Shown piece after piece: positions 37,540 to 46,196 of a stretch of DNA of 64,000 nt. The stretch spans positions 434,001 to 498,000 of the forward strand of contig NZ_JBAWKJ010000001.1 in assembly GCF_037095755.1 (NCBI RefSeq), given 5' to 3'. Every line of letters begins with the position of its first letter. The first letter of the stretch is position 1. The DNA comes from Sphingopyxis sp. CCNWLW2 (lineage in GTDB: Bacteria > Pseudomonadota > Alphaproteobacteria > Sphingomonadales > Sphingomonadaceae). Below the pieces are notes generated by a model, which saw only the letters and a list, made by a program, of their open reading frames with translations, searched no databases and was not told the DNA's origin. Made by a program: the position numbers and the translations under genes.

Positions 37540-38334
37540 ATGATAGATCGCAACAAGCTTGCCGCCCCGTTCCTTACCGCACTCGCGCTGGCTTCGGTTC
37601 CGGCGACGGCGCAGGAAGGCAGCGAGGGCGGGGAGAAGCGCACGCGCCTGATCCTTGGGCCGCAGCTGTCGCCGTCGTGGCCGGGCGCGGACAAGTTCAG
37701 CGTCGGCCCCTATGTCGACTTTTCACGCACCCGCGATGCGGAATTCGCGTTCGAAGCGCCCGATGAGAGCTTCGGCTCGCCGCTGCTCCATTCGGGCGAT
37801 TTCGCCTTCGGCCCCGCTTTCGGCTTCGTCGGCAAGCGCAAGGCGTCCGACATTGGCGCCGACCTCCCCAAGGTCGGCCTGTCGATCGAGGCCGGCGCCT
37901 TTGCACAGGTTCACCTGACCCCGGCGCTGCGGCTGCGTCTCGACGGACGCAAAGGGCTGAGCGGCCACAAGGGCTGGACCGGCGAAGTCAGCGCCGATTA
38001 TGTCGCGCGGCAGGGCGACGACTGGCTCTTCTCGATCGGCCCGCGCGTCACGCTGGGCGACGCCAAATATATGGGCGCCTATTTCGGCGTGACGCCCGCG
38101 GCCGCCGCGACGTCGGGCCTTCCCGCCTATGATCCGGGCGGCGGCATCCACTCGGTCGGCGTGACCGCCGGTTACCACCACATGCTTGGAAAGCGCTGGG
38201 GCATCGCACTCTATGGCCGTTACGACCGGCTTGTCGGCGACGCGGCGGATTCGCCGGTGACACGCCAACTGGGATCGCGGAGCCAGCCGTCGGGCGGCAT
38301 CGCGCTCAGCTACACTTTCGGCGGGGACCGGTGA
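37540..38334 (+). CDS. MipA/OmpV family outer-membrane protein
   Basis: 264 residues. Signal peptide MIDRNKLAAPFLTALALASV (cleavage ATAQ). Mature beta-barrel with MipA/OmpV features: LILGPQLSPSWPGADKFSVG, FAFGPAFGFVGKRKASDIGA, and a C-terminal aromatic strand (GGIALSYTFGGDR). MipA is known as a scaffold for murein-synthesis enzymes, but many members are uncharacterised porin-like barrels. Single gene after obg. Confidence 0.9.
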   Translation: MIDRNKLAAPFLTALALASVPATAQEGSEGGEKRTRLILGPQLSPSWPGADKFSVGPYVDFSRTRDAEFAFEAPDESFGSPLLHSGDFAFGPAFGFVGKRKASDIGADLPKVGLSIEAGAFAQVHLTPALRLRLDGRKGLSGHKGWTGEVSADYVARQGDDWLFSIGPRVTLGDAKYMGAYFGVTPAAAATSGLPAYDPGGGIHSVGVTAGYHHMLGKRWGIALYGRYDRLVGDAADSPVTRQLGSRSQPSGGIALSYTFGGDR

Positions 38335-38366
38335 CGCAACACAGGCGCCATCCTGATCGGGCTGCG

Positions 38367-39389
38367 TCACACACCCTCGGTTATAACAAGCAGGATGCGG
38401 GACCCGCGACCGAGCTTTAGCCGCACCCGTGCCTCCGCATCGCGCGAAACATGGAGGAGGCCGGCCAGACCCGTTGCGCCCGACGGGGTGGTCAGGGGAC
38501 CGCCCGCAAGATCGAGCAATTCTACCGCTTGCTCGATCACGCCTTCGTCGACCAGCAGCGGCTCGGCGCCGTATCGAAGCAGCGAGGCCACCGCGGGGGC
38601 CGATGCGAGTCCGCAGGACAGCATTTCGGCCGCGGTTTCGAGCGACCCGGGCACGAGGATCGGTGAACCATTTCGCAGGGCCCGCTCGACACACGGCGCC
38701 GATTGCGGCTCGACCGTGACCAATTGGCAAAGCCCCTCTTCATACGGGCAGAGTCCTTCCGCCATCGCGGCTGCCAGCCCGCCGACGCCCGCCTGAATAA
38801 AGGCGTGGGTGGGATAAGCGGATCCGTCGGCGCGAAGCTGGGCGCGAATTTCCAGTGCGATCCGTCCATATCCCTCCATGACCCTGGCAACGACCGGGTC
38901 GTCCATATCGTCGGTCGTGTCGGCGACGAGCAGGGTCCGCACACCGTCGCTTGCCGCGGCGGCAACGGCGACCGCCTCGTCATAGGTTCCTTCGACACGA
39001 ATGATGGTGGCGCCCATCGCCTCGATCCGTGCCGCACGGGCTCCGCCGACCGCCGCCGGAAGATAGATGCGAGCCGGCGCGCCGACGCGGCGGGCGACAG
39101 CGGCGACCGCCAGACCGTGATTGCCGTCGCTCGCACACACCAGCGTGGGAAGCGGCATGGGCATACGGGCCAGAAAGGTCGGGATATCGTCATGCCCCGT
39201 CGCGGTTGCGAGCGCCCATAGCGCGGCATGTGCACCGCCCAGCGATTTGAAATTGCCGAGTGGCCTTTCGTTTTCCAGTTTCGCCCATATTTTTCCGACG
39301 CCGCATCGCTCCGCGAGCGACGGCAGATCGACAAGCGACGTGGGCCGATCGGACATCAGATCATCGGGATGCCGGGATAGCTGTTCCAT
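38367..39389 (-). CDS. PLP-dependent lyase, diaminopropionate ammonia-lyase-like
   Basis: 340 residues, fold-type II PLP enzyme. The Schiff-base Lys is K48 in KLENERPLGNFKSLGGAHAA. The phosphate/Asn motif is VCASDGNHGLAVAAVARRVG and the Gly-rich loop FIQAGVGGLAAAMAEG. The ASDGNHG motif, rather than SxGNHA of threonine dehydratases, points to the diaminopropionate ammonia-lyase (DpaL/YgeX) branch, which deaminates 2,3-diaminopropionate or other hydroxy/amino amino acids. Somewhat shorter than typical DpaL (about 400). An Lrp/AsnC regulator lies just upstream in the same direction. Confidence 0.8.
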   Translation of the reverse strand: MEQLSRHPDDLMSDRPTSLVDLPSLAERCGVGKIWAKLENERPLGNFKSLGGAHAALWALATATGHDDIPTFLARMPMPLPTLVCASDGNHGLAVAAVARRVGAPARIYLPAAVGGARAARIEAMGATIIRVEGTYDEAVAVAAAASDGVRTLLVADTTDDMDDPVVARVMEGYGRIALEIRAQLRADGSAYPTHAFIQAGVGGLAAAMAEGLCPYEEGLCQLVTVEPQSAPCVERALRNGSPILVPGSLETAAEMLSCGLASAPAVASLLRYGAEPLLVDEGVIEQAVELLDLAGGPLTTPSGATGLAGLLHVSRDAEARVRLKLGRGSRILLVITEGV

Positions 39390-39495
39390 GCCGCGATTTT
39401 ATCATCGATCTGGAGTGGCAGGCCGTGTTTCGCGACTGCCCCGCGCGGAATTTGGGCAATGCTGCCCGGCGCCAAGCGGATTTCCCGCAATCGCT

Positions 39496-39981
39496 TCAAT
39501 CTTCGGCGATCGGTATCATCAACCCTCTTTTGACCACGCCGAGCGCGACATTGGTGGTGAAGCGCCGGACATTGGCATTTTCGCTGACCAGTCGCGTCAT
39601 CAGGGCATCATATTCCTCTGTGCTCGGCGCGGTGACGATCAGGATGAAATCGGCCTCGCCCGTCACATAAAAGGCCTGCTGAACATGGTCTTCCGCCGCG
39701 AGCCAGCGGCGGAGTTGCGCGAGCAACTCGGGGCGCTCGCGTTCGACTTGAAGCGCGACCACAAAATAGGTCGGGTTACCGACAAAGCGGGGGTCGAGGA
39801 TGGCGGTTTCGCGGACAATAGCGCCAAGATCGCGAAGCCGCCGCAACCGCCGCTGGATCGCCGACGGCGACAGGGCAATCGTCTCCGCGAGCTTTTCGGA
39901 CGTCGCGGTCGCGTCCGATTGCATCGCGGCCAGCAATTGGCGGTCAAAACGATCAAGGTCGGTCGTGGCCATATTCAGCAT
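39496..39981 (-). CDS. Lrp/AsnC family transcriptional regulator
   Basis: 161 residues; ATG 39972 is an alternative. N-terminal HTH (LDRFDRQLLAAMQSDATATS, ETIALSPSAIQRRLRRLRDL, GAIVRETAILDP) and C-terminal RAM/AsnC ligand domain (VALQVERERPELLAQLRRWL, QQAFYVTGEADFILIVTAPS). Typical amino-acid-responsive regulator. It is 107 bp upstream of the PLP lyase on the same strand, so it probably controls that gene in response to its substrate (inference). Local dyad GGCGCAATTTTCGCC overlaps its 5' side. Confidence 0.92.
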   Translation of the reverse strand: MLNMATTDLDRFDRQLLAAMQSDATATSEKLAETIALSPSAIQRRLRRLRDLGAIVRETAILDPRFVGNPTYFVVALQVERERPELLAQLRRWLAAEDHVQQAFYVTGEADFILIVTAPSTEEYDALMTRLVSENANVRRFTTNVALGVVKRGLMIPIAED

Positions 39982-40091
39982 GATAGGCGCAATTTTCGCC
40001 GATTGCCCGCCAATTGACGTCCATCAACGCGGAAAATCGTCGAACGCGCGCACTAGACTGCGCTTTCCCCACCCTCATCCGGAAAGAAACC

Positions 40092-40454
40092 ATGCTCGAC
40101 CATCTCGAAATCCGTACGCGCCGCATGGATGATTGTGTCGCCTTCTATCGCAGCGTCCTCGGCCCGCTTGGCTATGAACTTGCCGTCGATGGCCCGGCCA
40201 AGGGATTTGGCCACGAAGGCCGGCTCGATTTCTGGATCACCGATGGCGATCCCTCGATCGATGTTCACTATGCATTCGGCGCGCCAACGCGCGCGCTGGT
40301 GCAGGATGCCTATTTGCGGGCCAGCGGGAGCGCCGGCCAACAGGATCGCGCCCCGGCACTCGCACCGCATATCCACCCCAATTATTATGCGGGCTACGCG
40401 CGCGATCCCGATGGACGACTAGTCGAATTCGTCTGTCACTCCGCCGAAGGCTGA
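40092..40454 (+). CDS. VOC (glyoxalase-fold) family protein
   Basis: 120 residues from ATG 40092; GGAAAGAA is the Shine-Dalgarno. A single VOC unit: MLDHLEIRTRRMDDCVAFYR, VLGPLGYELAVDGPAKGFGH, APHIHPNYYAGYARDPDGRL, VEFVCHSAEG. Metal-ligand-like His5 near the N-terminus and Glu in VEFVCH, with a central His, as in glyoxalase/bleomycin-resistance-type enzymes. Substrate unknown. Confidence 0.88.
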   Translation: MLDHLEIRTRRMDDCVAFYRSVLGPLGYELAVDGPAKGFGHEGRLDFWITDGDPSIDVHYAFGAPTRALVQDAYLRASGSAGQQDRAPALAPHIHPNYYAGYARDPDGRLVEFVCHSAEG

Positions 40455-40531
40455 GCCGAACCGCGATCTCGCTGCCGCCATCGGCCAGCCTCACGCTCAG
40501 CTACGCGTTCGGCGGATCGCGCTCGAAATTC
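40451..40531 (+). pseudogene. Possible relic of an outer-membrane beta-barrel C-terminus
   Basis: Just after the VOC stop, the reading frame containing 40472 encodes LPPSASLTLSYAFGGSRSKF. This closely resembles the end of the MipA/OmpV protein at 37540-38334 (QPSGGIALSYTFGGDR). No start codon or preceding barrel is present, so this may be the remnant of a duplicated barrel gene replaced by the VOC gene. Short similarity; tentative. Confidence 0.3.
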
Positions 40532-40542
40532 TGCACAAGCCA

Positions 40543-40570
40543 TTGTGTTGGTGATATATATTACTATTAC
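40543..40570 (+). promoter_or_regulatory. Candidate promoter of the beta-lactamase-fold gene
   Basis: AT-rich stretch in GC-rich surroundings. TTGTGT (40543-40548), 16-base spacer, TATTAC (40565-40570) gives a -35/-10 pair about 40 bases upstream of the ATG. Confidence 0.35.
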
Positions 40571-40605
40571 ACCTCCATCGAATTCACAGGATGGAGAATA
40601 AGCGC

Positions 40606-41943
40606 ATGTTCACCCGCTTCCCGGCACTGATCGCACTGACGCTGTTGCCGCTGGCGCCCGCAACGGCGCAGGATCCCGCGCGCATGGATCAGGTCGCGCG
40701 CGCCGATGTCGACCGCGATGAATTTTCCGGCGCCATCCTTGTCGCGCGCGACGGGAAGGTGCTGCTCGACAAGGGCTATGGCCTCGCCAATCGTGAATGG
40801 AATATTCCCAATGATGGCGCGACACGCTTCCGGATGGCGTCGGTCACCAAGCAGTTTACCGCCGTAGCGGTCCTGCTGCTTCACGACCGGGGCAAGATCG
40901 ACCTCGACGCGCCGGTAAAGACCTATCTCGCCGACGCGCCAGCCGCATGGGACGCGGTCACCGTGCGCCATGTGCTGAATCACACCTCGGGCATCGCCAA
41001 TTTCACGAGCTTTCCGGACTATTTCGAAAAACAGGCGCGGCCAACGACGGCCAACGAACTGATCGCCCGCTTTCGCGATAAGCCGCTCGACTTTGCGCCG
41101 GGTGCGGACTGGGCCTACTCCAACTCGGGTTATGTGGTGGCGACCGCGATCATCGAAAAGGTCAGCGGCCAGTCCTATGCCGATTTCGTCACCGCGAACA
41201 TCTTCCAGCCGCTCGGCATGACCGACAGCGGCTATGACGATGCGGCAACGATCCTGCCGCACCGGGCGGCGGGCTATTCGCCCACGAAAAAGGGCGTCGC
41301 GAACTCCGACTTTGTCGACATGTCGGTCCCGCAAGGCGCCGGCGGTCTCTATTCGACGACGCGCGATCTCCTGAAGTGGCAGCAGGGCCTGTACGGCGGC
41401 CGCCTCCTGCGCGCGGAAACCCTCGCCGCCCTCACCACCCCCGGCCGTAACGATTATGCGCTCGGCGTTGGCGTGAAAGCCACCGCCGATCGGCGCCTTT
41501 ACTCTCACTCGGGCGGGATAAATGGTTTCAACGCCTATCTCGCTTATGATCCGGGCACGAAGATCACCGTCGCGGTGCTCGGCAATCTCAACGGCCCTGC
41601 CGCCGCCCGGCTCGGCGTGTCGATGATGGCGCTGGCGCGCGGCGAAAGCGTCACCCTGCCCAGCGAACGCAAGGCGATCGCAATCGCACCCGCGACGCTG
41701 CGCCAATATGCAGGGACCTATCGGGTCAACCCGACGCGGACGATTGCGATCGCCTTTGCCGATGGCAAACTGACCGCGCAGCTCAGCGGGCAACAGCCGA
41801 ACGAGATATTCGCCGAGGCGCCCGATCGCTTTTTCCTGCGCGTCGTCGACGCGCAGCTCAGCTTCAATCGCGACGCGGCGGGCACGATCACCGGTCTCGT
41901 CCTCCACCAGGGCGGCCGCGACATGCCCGCGACGAAAGAATAG
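40606..41943 (+). CDS. Exported serine hydrolase, beta-lactamase/PBP-like fold
   Basis: 445 residues from ATG 40606; GGAG nine bases upstream, and ATG 40591 is an alternative with a poorer site. Signal peptide MFTRFPALIALTLLPLAPAT (cleavage TAQD). Catalytic motifs of the class C-like/DD-peptidase family: S79-V-T-K82, Y171-S-N173, and H301-S-G-G in place of KTG. A lipocalin-like C-terminal domain (about 350-445: TLRQYAGTYRVNPTRTIAIA) follows. HSGG is typical of family VIII esterases and EstB/AmpH-like relatives, so esterase or peptidase activity is more likely than beta-lactam resistance. Confidence 0.9.
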   Translation: MFTRFPALIALTLLPLAPATAQDPARMDQVARADVDRDEFSGAILVARDGKVLLDKGYGLANREWNIPNDGATRFRMASVTKQFTAVAVLLLHDRGKIDLDAPVKTYLADAPAAWDAVTVRHVLNHTSGIANFTSFPDYFEKQARPTTANELIARFRDKPLDFAPGADWAYSNSGYVVATAIIEKVSGQSYADFVTANIFQPLGMTDSGYDDAATILPHRAAGYSPTKKGVANSDFVDMSVPQGAGGLYSTTRDLLKWQQGLYGGRLLRAETLAALTTPGRNDYALGVGVKATADRRLYSHSGGINGFNAYLAYDPGTKITVAVLGNLNGPAAARLGVSMMALARGESVTLPSERKAIAIAPATLRQYAGTYRVNPTRTIAIAFADGKLTAQLSGQQPNEIFAEAPDRFFLRVVDAQLSFNRDAAGTITGLVLHQGGRDMPATKE

Positions 41944-41978
41944 CCATGGCGCGCGCCGCGCGCTAAGCGGCGCCGGAT

Positions 41979-43085
41979 ATGAGCCTGTTTCCGCCCGCCT
42001 CCTGCCCCCGGCTGATCGTCAAGATCGGATCGGCGCTGCTCGTCGATCCGTCGGGCGCGGTGCGGCGCGACTGGCTCGTCGGGATTGCGGCGGACATTGC
42101 CGAACGGACGCGCGCGGGCCAGCAGGTCGCCGTGGTCTCGTCGGGTGCGATCGCGCTCGGCGCGCGGCGGCTGGGATTGGCCAAGGGCGGACGCGGGACG
42201 CTCGAGGATGCGCAGGCCGCTGCCGCGACCGGACAGATCGCGCTGTCGCAGGTATGGGCCGAGGTGCTCGGTGTCGAAGGGCTGACCGCGGCGCAGATGC
42301 TCGTCACGCTCGACGATCTCGAGCATCGCCGCCGCTATCTCAATGCCGCGGCGACTCTCGACCGGCTGCTCAGCCTCGGCGTCGTGCCGATCATCAACGA
42401 GAATGACAGCGTCGCGACCGAGGAAATCCGCTTTGGCGACAACGACCGGCTTGCGGCGCGGGTTGCGCAGGCGGCCACAGCGGGCGGCGTGATCCTGCTG
42501 TCCGATATCGACGGCCTCTACGACCGCAACCCCGCGCAGGACGGCGCCGTCCATATCGCGCGCATCGAGCGCATCGATGCCGCGATCGAGGCGATGGCCG
42601 ACACGGGTTCGGCATCGGGCATGGGATCGGGCGGCATGGTGTCGAAGATCGCCGCGGCGCGGATCGCCAACGCCGCGGGCGCGCACCTTGCGATCGCGTC
42701 GGGGCGCATCGACCGGCCGCTGTCGACCGCGGCGCGGCACAGCCTGTTCGTCGCCGACAAGGGCGCGAGCGCGCGCAAGGCCTGGCTCGCGGGCGGGCTC
42801 ACCGCCAAGGGCCGGATCGAGATCGACGCGGGCGCCGCGAAGGCGCTGCACGGCGGCGCGAGCCTGCTCGCCGCCGGCGTGACCGCGGTCAGCGGCAGTT
42901 TCGCGCGCGGCGACATCCTCGACATCGCCGGCCCCGACGGGCGCGTCATTGCGCGCGGCCTGTCCGAATATCCGGGCGCCGACGCCGCGAACATCGTCGG
43001 CCTCGGCCGTGACGCGCAGGAGGCCGCGCTCGGCTACGCACCGCGGAGCGCGATGGTGCATCGCGACCATATGGTGCTGCTGTGA
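41979..43085 (+). CDS. proB: Glutamate 5-kinase
   Basis: 368 residues. Amino-acid-kinase domain (LIVKIGSALLVDPSGAVRRD, VAVVSSGAIALGARRLGLAK, IINENDSVATEEIRFGDNDR, LLSDIDGLYDRNPAQDGAVH, GSGGMVSKIAAARIA) plus a C-terminal PUA domain (about 275-365). Phosphorylates glutamate in the first step of proline synthesis and is usually feedback-inhibited by proline. proA is not adjacent. Overlaps the epimerase gene by 4 bp (GTGA). Confidence 0.97.
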   Translation: MSLFPPASCPRLIVKIGSALLVDPSGAVRRDWLVGIAADIAERTRAGQQVAVVSSGAIALGARRLGLAKGGRGTLEDAQAAAATGQIALSQVWAEVLGVEGLTAAQMLVTLDDLEHRRRYLNAAATLDRLLSLGVVPIINENDSVATEEIRFGDNDRLAARVAQAATAGGVILLSDIDGLYDRNPAQDGAVHIARIERIDAAIEAMADTGSASGMGSGGMVSKIAAARIANAAGAHLAIASGRIDRPLSTAARHSLFVADKGASARKAWLAGGLTAKGRIEIDAGAAKALHGGASLLAAGVTAVSGSFARGDILDIAGPDGRVIARGLSEYPGADAANIVGLGRDAQEAALGYAPRSAMVHRDHMVLL

Positions 43086-43999
43086 CCCAGCCCCTGCTCG
43101 CGATGACCGGCGCGACCGGCTTCGTGGGCGGCGCGACGATGCGCGATGCGGTCGCGGCGGGCTGGCACGTCCGCGCCCTCACCCGGCGGCCGCAGCCCGA
43201 ACGCGAAGGCGTGACTTGGATCGCGGGGGCGCTCGATGACAAGGACAGCCTTGCCGAGATGGCGGCGGGCGCCGACGTCGTCATGCACATCGCAGGGGTC
43301 GTCAACGTCCCCACCCGCGCCGCCTTCGAGGCAGGGAATGCGATCGCGACCGCCAACGTCGTCGACGCCGCGCGCGGTGCCGGCGTCACGCGCTTCGTCC
43401 ACGTCTCATCGCTCGCGGCGCGCGAGCCCGGCATTTCCAATTACGGCTGGTCGAAGGAACGCGCCGAGGCGGTCGTCCAGGACAGCGGGCTCGACTGGAC
43501 GATCGTGCGGCCACCCGCCGTGTTCGGGCCCGGCGATACCGAAATGCTCGACCTGTTCCGCATGGCGCGGCGCGGCATCGCACTGGTGCCGAGCGGGCGC
43601 ATGTCGGCGATCTATGTCGACGAGCTCGCCCGGCTGCTCGTCACGCTCGCCGCCGACCGCGGCGCGAGCATCGGCCAGATTTACGAGCCCGACGACGGCA
43701 AGCCCACCGGCTGGTCGCATCGCGGCTTTGCCCGCGCGGTCGCGCGCGCCGTGGGGCGCCAGCGGCTGTCGACGGTCGCGACCCCCGCCTTGTTGCTCAG
43801 GGCGGGCGGGCGGCTCGACAAGCTCGTCCGTCGCAGCCGCGCCAAGCTGACCCCCGACCGCGCGCGCTATATCGCGCATCCCGACTGGGTCGCGACCGAA
43901 GGCGCGTGCCCGCCCGCCGCGCTGTGGCGTCCCGAGCGCGACACCGACGACGCGCTGGCCGAAACCGTCCGCTGGTATCGCCGCGAAGGCTGGCTCTGA
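43082..43999 (+). CDS. NAD(P)-dependent epimerase/dehydratase-like protein
   Basis: 305 residues from a GTG start overlapping the proB stop (GTGA). Extended-SDR type: nucleotide loop MTGATGFVGGATMRDAVAAG, central VMHIAGVVN, catalytic-type YGWSKERAEAVV (YxxxK), and PPAVFGPGDTEMLDLFRMAR. Closest in style to hopanoid-associated or NDUFA9-like atypical SDRs. Substrate unknown. Translationally coupled to proB, but no clear link to proline synthesis. Confidence 0.88.
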   Translation: MTQPLLAMTGATGFVGGATMRDAVAAGWHVRALTRRPQPEREGVTWIAGALDDKDSLAEMAAGADVVMHIAGVVNVPTRAAFEAGNAIATANVVDAARGAGVTRFVHVSSLAAREPGISNYGWSKERAEAVVQDSGLDWTIVRPPAVFGPGDTEMLDLFRMARRGIALVPSGRMSAIYVDELARLLVTLAADRGASIGQIYEPDDGKPTGWSHRGFARAVARAVGRQRLSTVATPALLLRAGGRLDKLVRRSRAKLTPDRARYIAHPDWVATEGACPPAALWRPERDTDDALAETVRWYRREGWL

Positions 44000-44077
44000 C
44001 GTCGCCGGTAAGGTGTCGGCGTTCGCCCGTCGAAGCGTGCATTGCCAAGGGCGAGCCGCATCCCTAGGTTTGCGGAC

Positions 44078-46060
44078 ATGACCGATAGCACTGCGAACAC
44101 ACCCAACGATCCCGCCGGCCCCTGGGTCATCCCCGTGCGCCGCCCGCTGCCGGGCGACGGCAAGCCGAGGTCGACGACCAGCTTCCCGCGCAAGGTCTGG
44201 CACCTGCTCGTCGGGATCAAGGATGCGCTCGCGCTGATCTTCCTGCTGCTCTTCTTCGTCGCCTTGTTCGGCCTGCTTTCGGGGCGCCCTAATGCCGGCC
44301 TGCCCGTCAGCCAGGGCGCGCTGCTGATCGAACTCGACGGCATCGTCAGCGAACAGCCCTCCGAAGTCGATCCGCTCGCCGCGCTGTCGGGCGGCGCGCA
44401 GCTCAAGGAAATCCGCGTCCGCGACGTCGTTCATGCGCTGGAGGTCGCCGCCGACGACAAGCGCGTGACCTCGGTCGTGCTCGACCTCGACCGCTTCCTC
44501 GGCGGCGGGCAGGTCTCGCTCGCCGAAATCGGCGCCGCGGTCGACAAGGTGCGCGCGAAGAAAAAGCCGGTGCTCGCCTTTGCCGCCGCCTACACCACCG
44601 ACAGCTATCAGGTCGCGGCGCACGCGAGCGAAATCTGGGCCGACGGCATCGGCGGCGTCGCGATCGCGGGGCCGGGCGGATCGCGCCTCTATTACAAGGG
44701 ATTGATGGACCGGCTCGGCATCACCGCACATATCTACCGCGTCGGCACCTTCAAGAGCGCGGTCGAGCCCTTCCTGCGTACCGACCAGTCGCCCGAGGCG
44801 AAGGAAGCCGACCTCGCCTACGCCAGTGTGCTCTGGGACAACTGGCTGACCGACGTCAAAAAGGCGCGTCCGGCGGCGAAGCTCGACGCGTTCATCGCCG
44901 ACACCGCGGGTGCGGTGCGCGCGGCGGGAAATGATTTGTCGAAAGCTTCGGTCGATGCCGGCCTTGTCGACAAGGTCGGCAGCCGCATGGCGTTCAACCG
45001 CCGCGTCGCCGAGATCAGCGGCACGCCCGACGACAGCAAGCCGTGGGAATATAATGCGATCCCACTCGAAAACTGGGTCGCCGCCAATCCGCCCTCGACA
45101 AGCGGCAGCAGAATCGCGGTCGTCCCCGTCGTCGGTGAAATCGTTGACGGCGAGGCACCGAGCGGCGTCGCGGGCGGCGAAACCGTTGCAAAGCATATCC
45201 TCGACGCCGCGACCGACAGCAGCGTCAAGGCGATCGTCCTCCGCGTCGACTCACCCGGCGGATCGGTGCTCGCGTCGGAGGAAATCCGGCAGGCGCTGCT
45301 CGTCGCAAAGGCGAAGAAGCGGCCGATCGTGGTGTCGATGGCCAATGTCGCGGCGTCGGGCGGCTATTGGATTTCAACGCCGGCCGACCGCATCTTTGCC
45401 GAGCCCGAGACGATCACCGGATCGATCGGTGTGTTCGGCATCCTGCCGAGCTTCGACCAGGCGCTGGCCAAGATCGGGGTCAATGCCGACGGCATCGCGA
45501 CGACGCCGCTGTCGGGCCAGCCCGACGTGTTCGGCGGGGTGAACGACGAGTTCAACGCGCTGGCGCAGGCGAGCGTCGAGGACGTCTATGCCCGCTTCAC
45601 CGGTCTTGTCGCGAAGAGCCGCAAGCAGCCGCTCGACAAGATCCTGCCCATCGCCGAAGGGCGCGTCTGGGCGGGCGGCACCGCGCGCCAGATCGGGCTT
45701 GTCGACCAGTTCGGCGGCCTGCCCGATGCGCTGAAGGCCGCGGCGAAGCTCGCCAAGATCGACGGCGATTTCCACGCCAAATATTTCGAGGACGAGCCGA
45801 GCGAATTCTCAAAGCTGCTCGCGAGCTGGTCGGGCGCCGAGGAAGAGACGGCGGCCCTTCCCCGCGGCTGGTTCGGCATTGCGGCGATGAACCGCCAGCT
45901 CACCGAACGGCGGCTGGTGCAGGATCTGACGATGCTGACGCAGGCGGGATCGGTGCAGGCCTCGTGCCTCGACTGCCGCGCGTACCTCCCCGCCGTCCCG
46001 CGGCCGGGTCAGGCCGAGGCGAAGGGCTTTTTCGCGACGATGGCGCTGCTGCTGAAGTAA
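44078..46060 (+). CDS. sppA: Signal peptide peptidase SppA, 67K type
   Basis: 660 residues from ATG 44078. Cytoplasmic N-tail, one membrane helix (about 50-68: ALALIFLLLFFVALFGLLS), then two tandem S49 domains. Catalytic Lys is K226 (YRVGTFKSAVEPFLR) in the N-terminal domain and Ser is S427 (MANVAASGGYWISTPADRIF) in the C-terminal domain, the arrangement of long SppA. Degrades cleaved signal peptides and other membrane peptides at the periplasmic face. No Shine-Dalgarno; TCCCTAGGTTTGCGGAC precedes the ATG. Confidence 0.95.
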   Translation: MTDSTANTPNDPAGPWVIPVRRPLPGDGKPRSTTSFPRKVWHLLVGIKDALALIFLLLFFVALFGLLSGRPNAGLPVSQGALLIELDGIVSEQPSEVDPLAALSGGAQLKEIRVRDVVHALEVAADDKRVTSVVLDLDRFLGGGQVSLAEIGAAVDKVRAKKKPVLAFAAAYTTDSYQVAAHASEIWADGIGGVAIAGPGGSRLYYKGLMDRLGITAHIYRVGTFKSAVEPFLRTDQSPEAKEADLAYASVLWDNWLTDVKKARPAAKLDAFIADTAGAVRAAGNDLSKASVDAGLVDKVGSRMAFNRRVAEISGTPDDSKPWEYNAIPLENWVAANPPSTSGSRIAVVPVVGEIVDGEAPSGVAGGETVAKHILDAATDSSVKAIVLRVDSPGGSVLASEEIRQALLVAKAKKRPIVVSMANVAASGGYWISTPADRIFAEPETITGSIGVFGILPSFDQALAKIGVNADGIATTPLSGQPDVFGGVNDEFNALAQASVEDVYARFTGLVAKSRKQPLDKILPIAEGRVWAGGTARQIGLVDQFGGLPDALKAAAKLAKIDGDFHAKYFEDEPSEFSKLLASWSGAEEETAALPRGWFGIAAMNRQLTERRLVQDLTMLTQAGSVQASCLDCRAYLPAVPRPGQAEAKGFFATMALLLK

Positions 46061-46094
46061 AGCTCAAACGGAGGCGCTGTCCCGAAAGAAGTGT

Positions 46095-46173
46095 GTCCCC
46101 GCGAAAGCGGGGACCCATCTCCTGATGGTTCCAAATTGCATCGACCGGTGATGGGCCCCCGCCTTCGCAGGGG
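46095..46173. repeat. Paired hairpin repeat, CCCCGCGAAAGCGGGG/CCCATC family
   Basis: Left unit 46095-46119: GTCCCCGC-GAAA-GCGGGGAC then CCATC. Right unit 46150-46173: GATGGG then CCCCCGCCTTCGCAGGGG, imperfectly paired. It sits between convergent sppA and alpha/beta-hydrolase genes and can act as a bidirectional terminator. Same architecture as 57862-57956. Confidence 0.75.
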
Positions 46174-46196
46174 TACGGTTTTTCTCTCGCGGCGAC

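Noticed and set aside
40606..41943. Beta-lactamase resistance gene
   Set aside because: The third motif is HSGG rather than KTG and there is a lipocalin-like C-terminal domain, fitting esterase/peptidase relatives.
46091..46180. CRISPR-like repeats
   Set aside because: The repeats are inverted pairs with variable stems, not regularly spaced direct repeats, and no cas gene is present.
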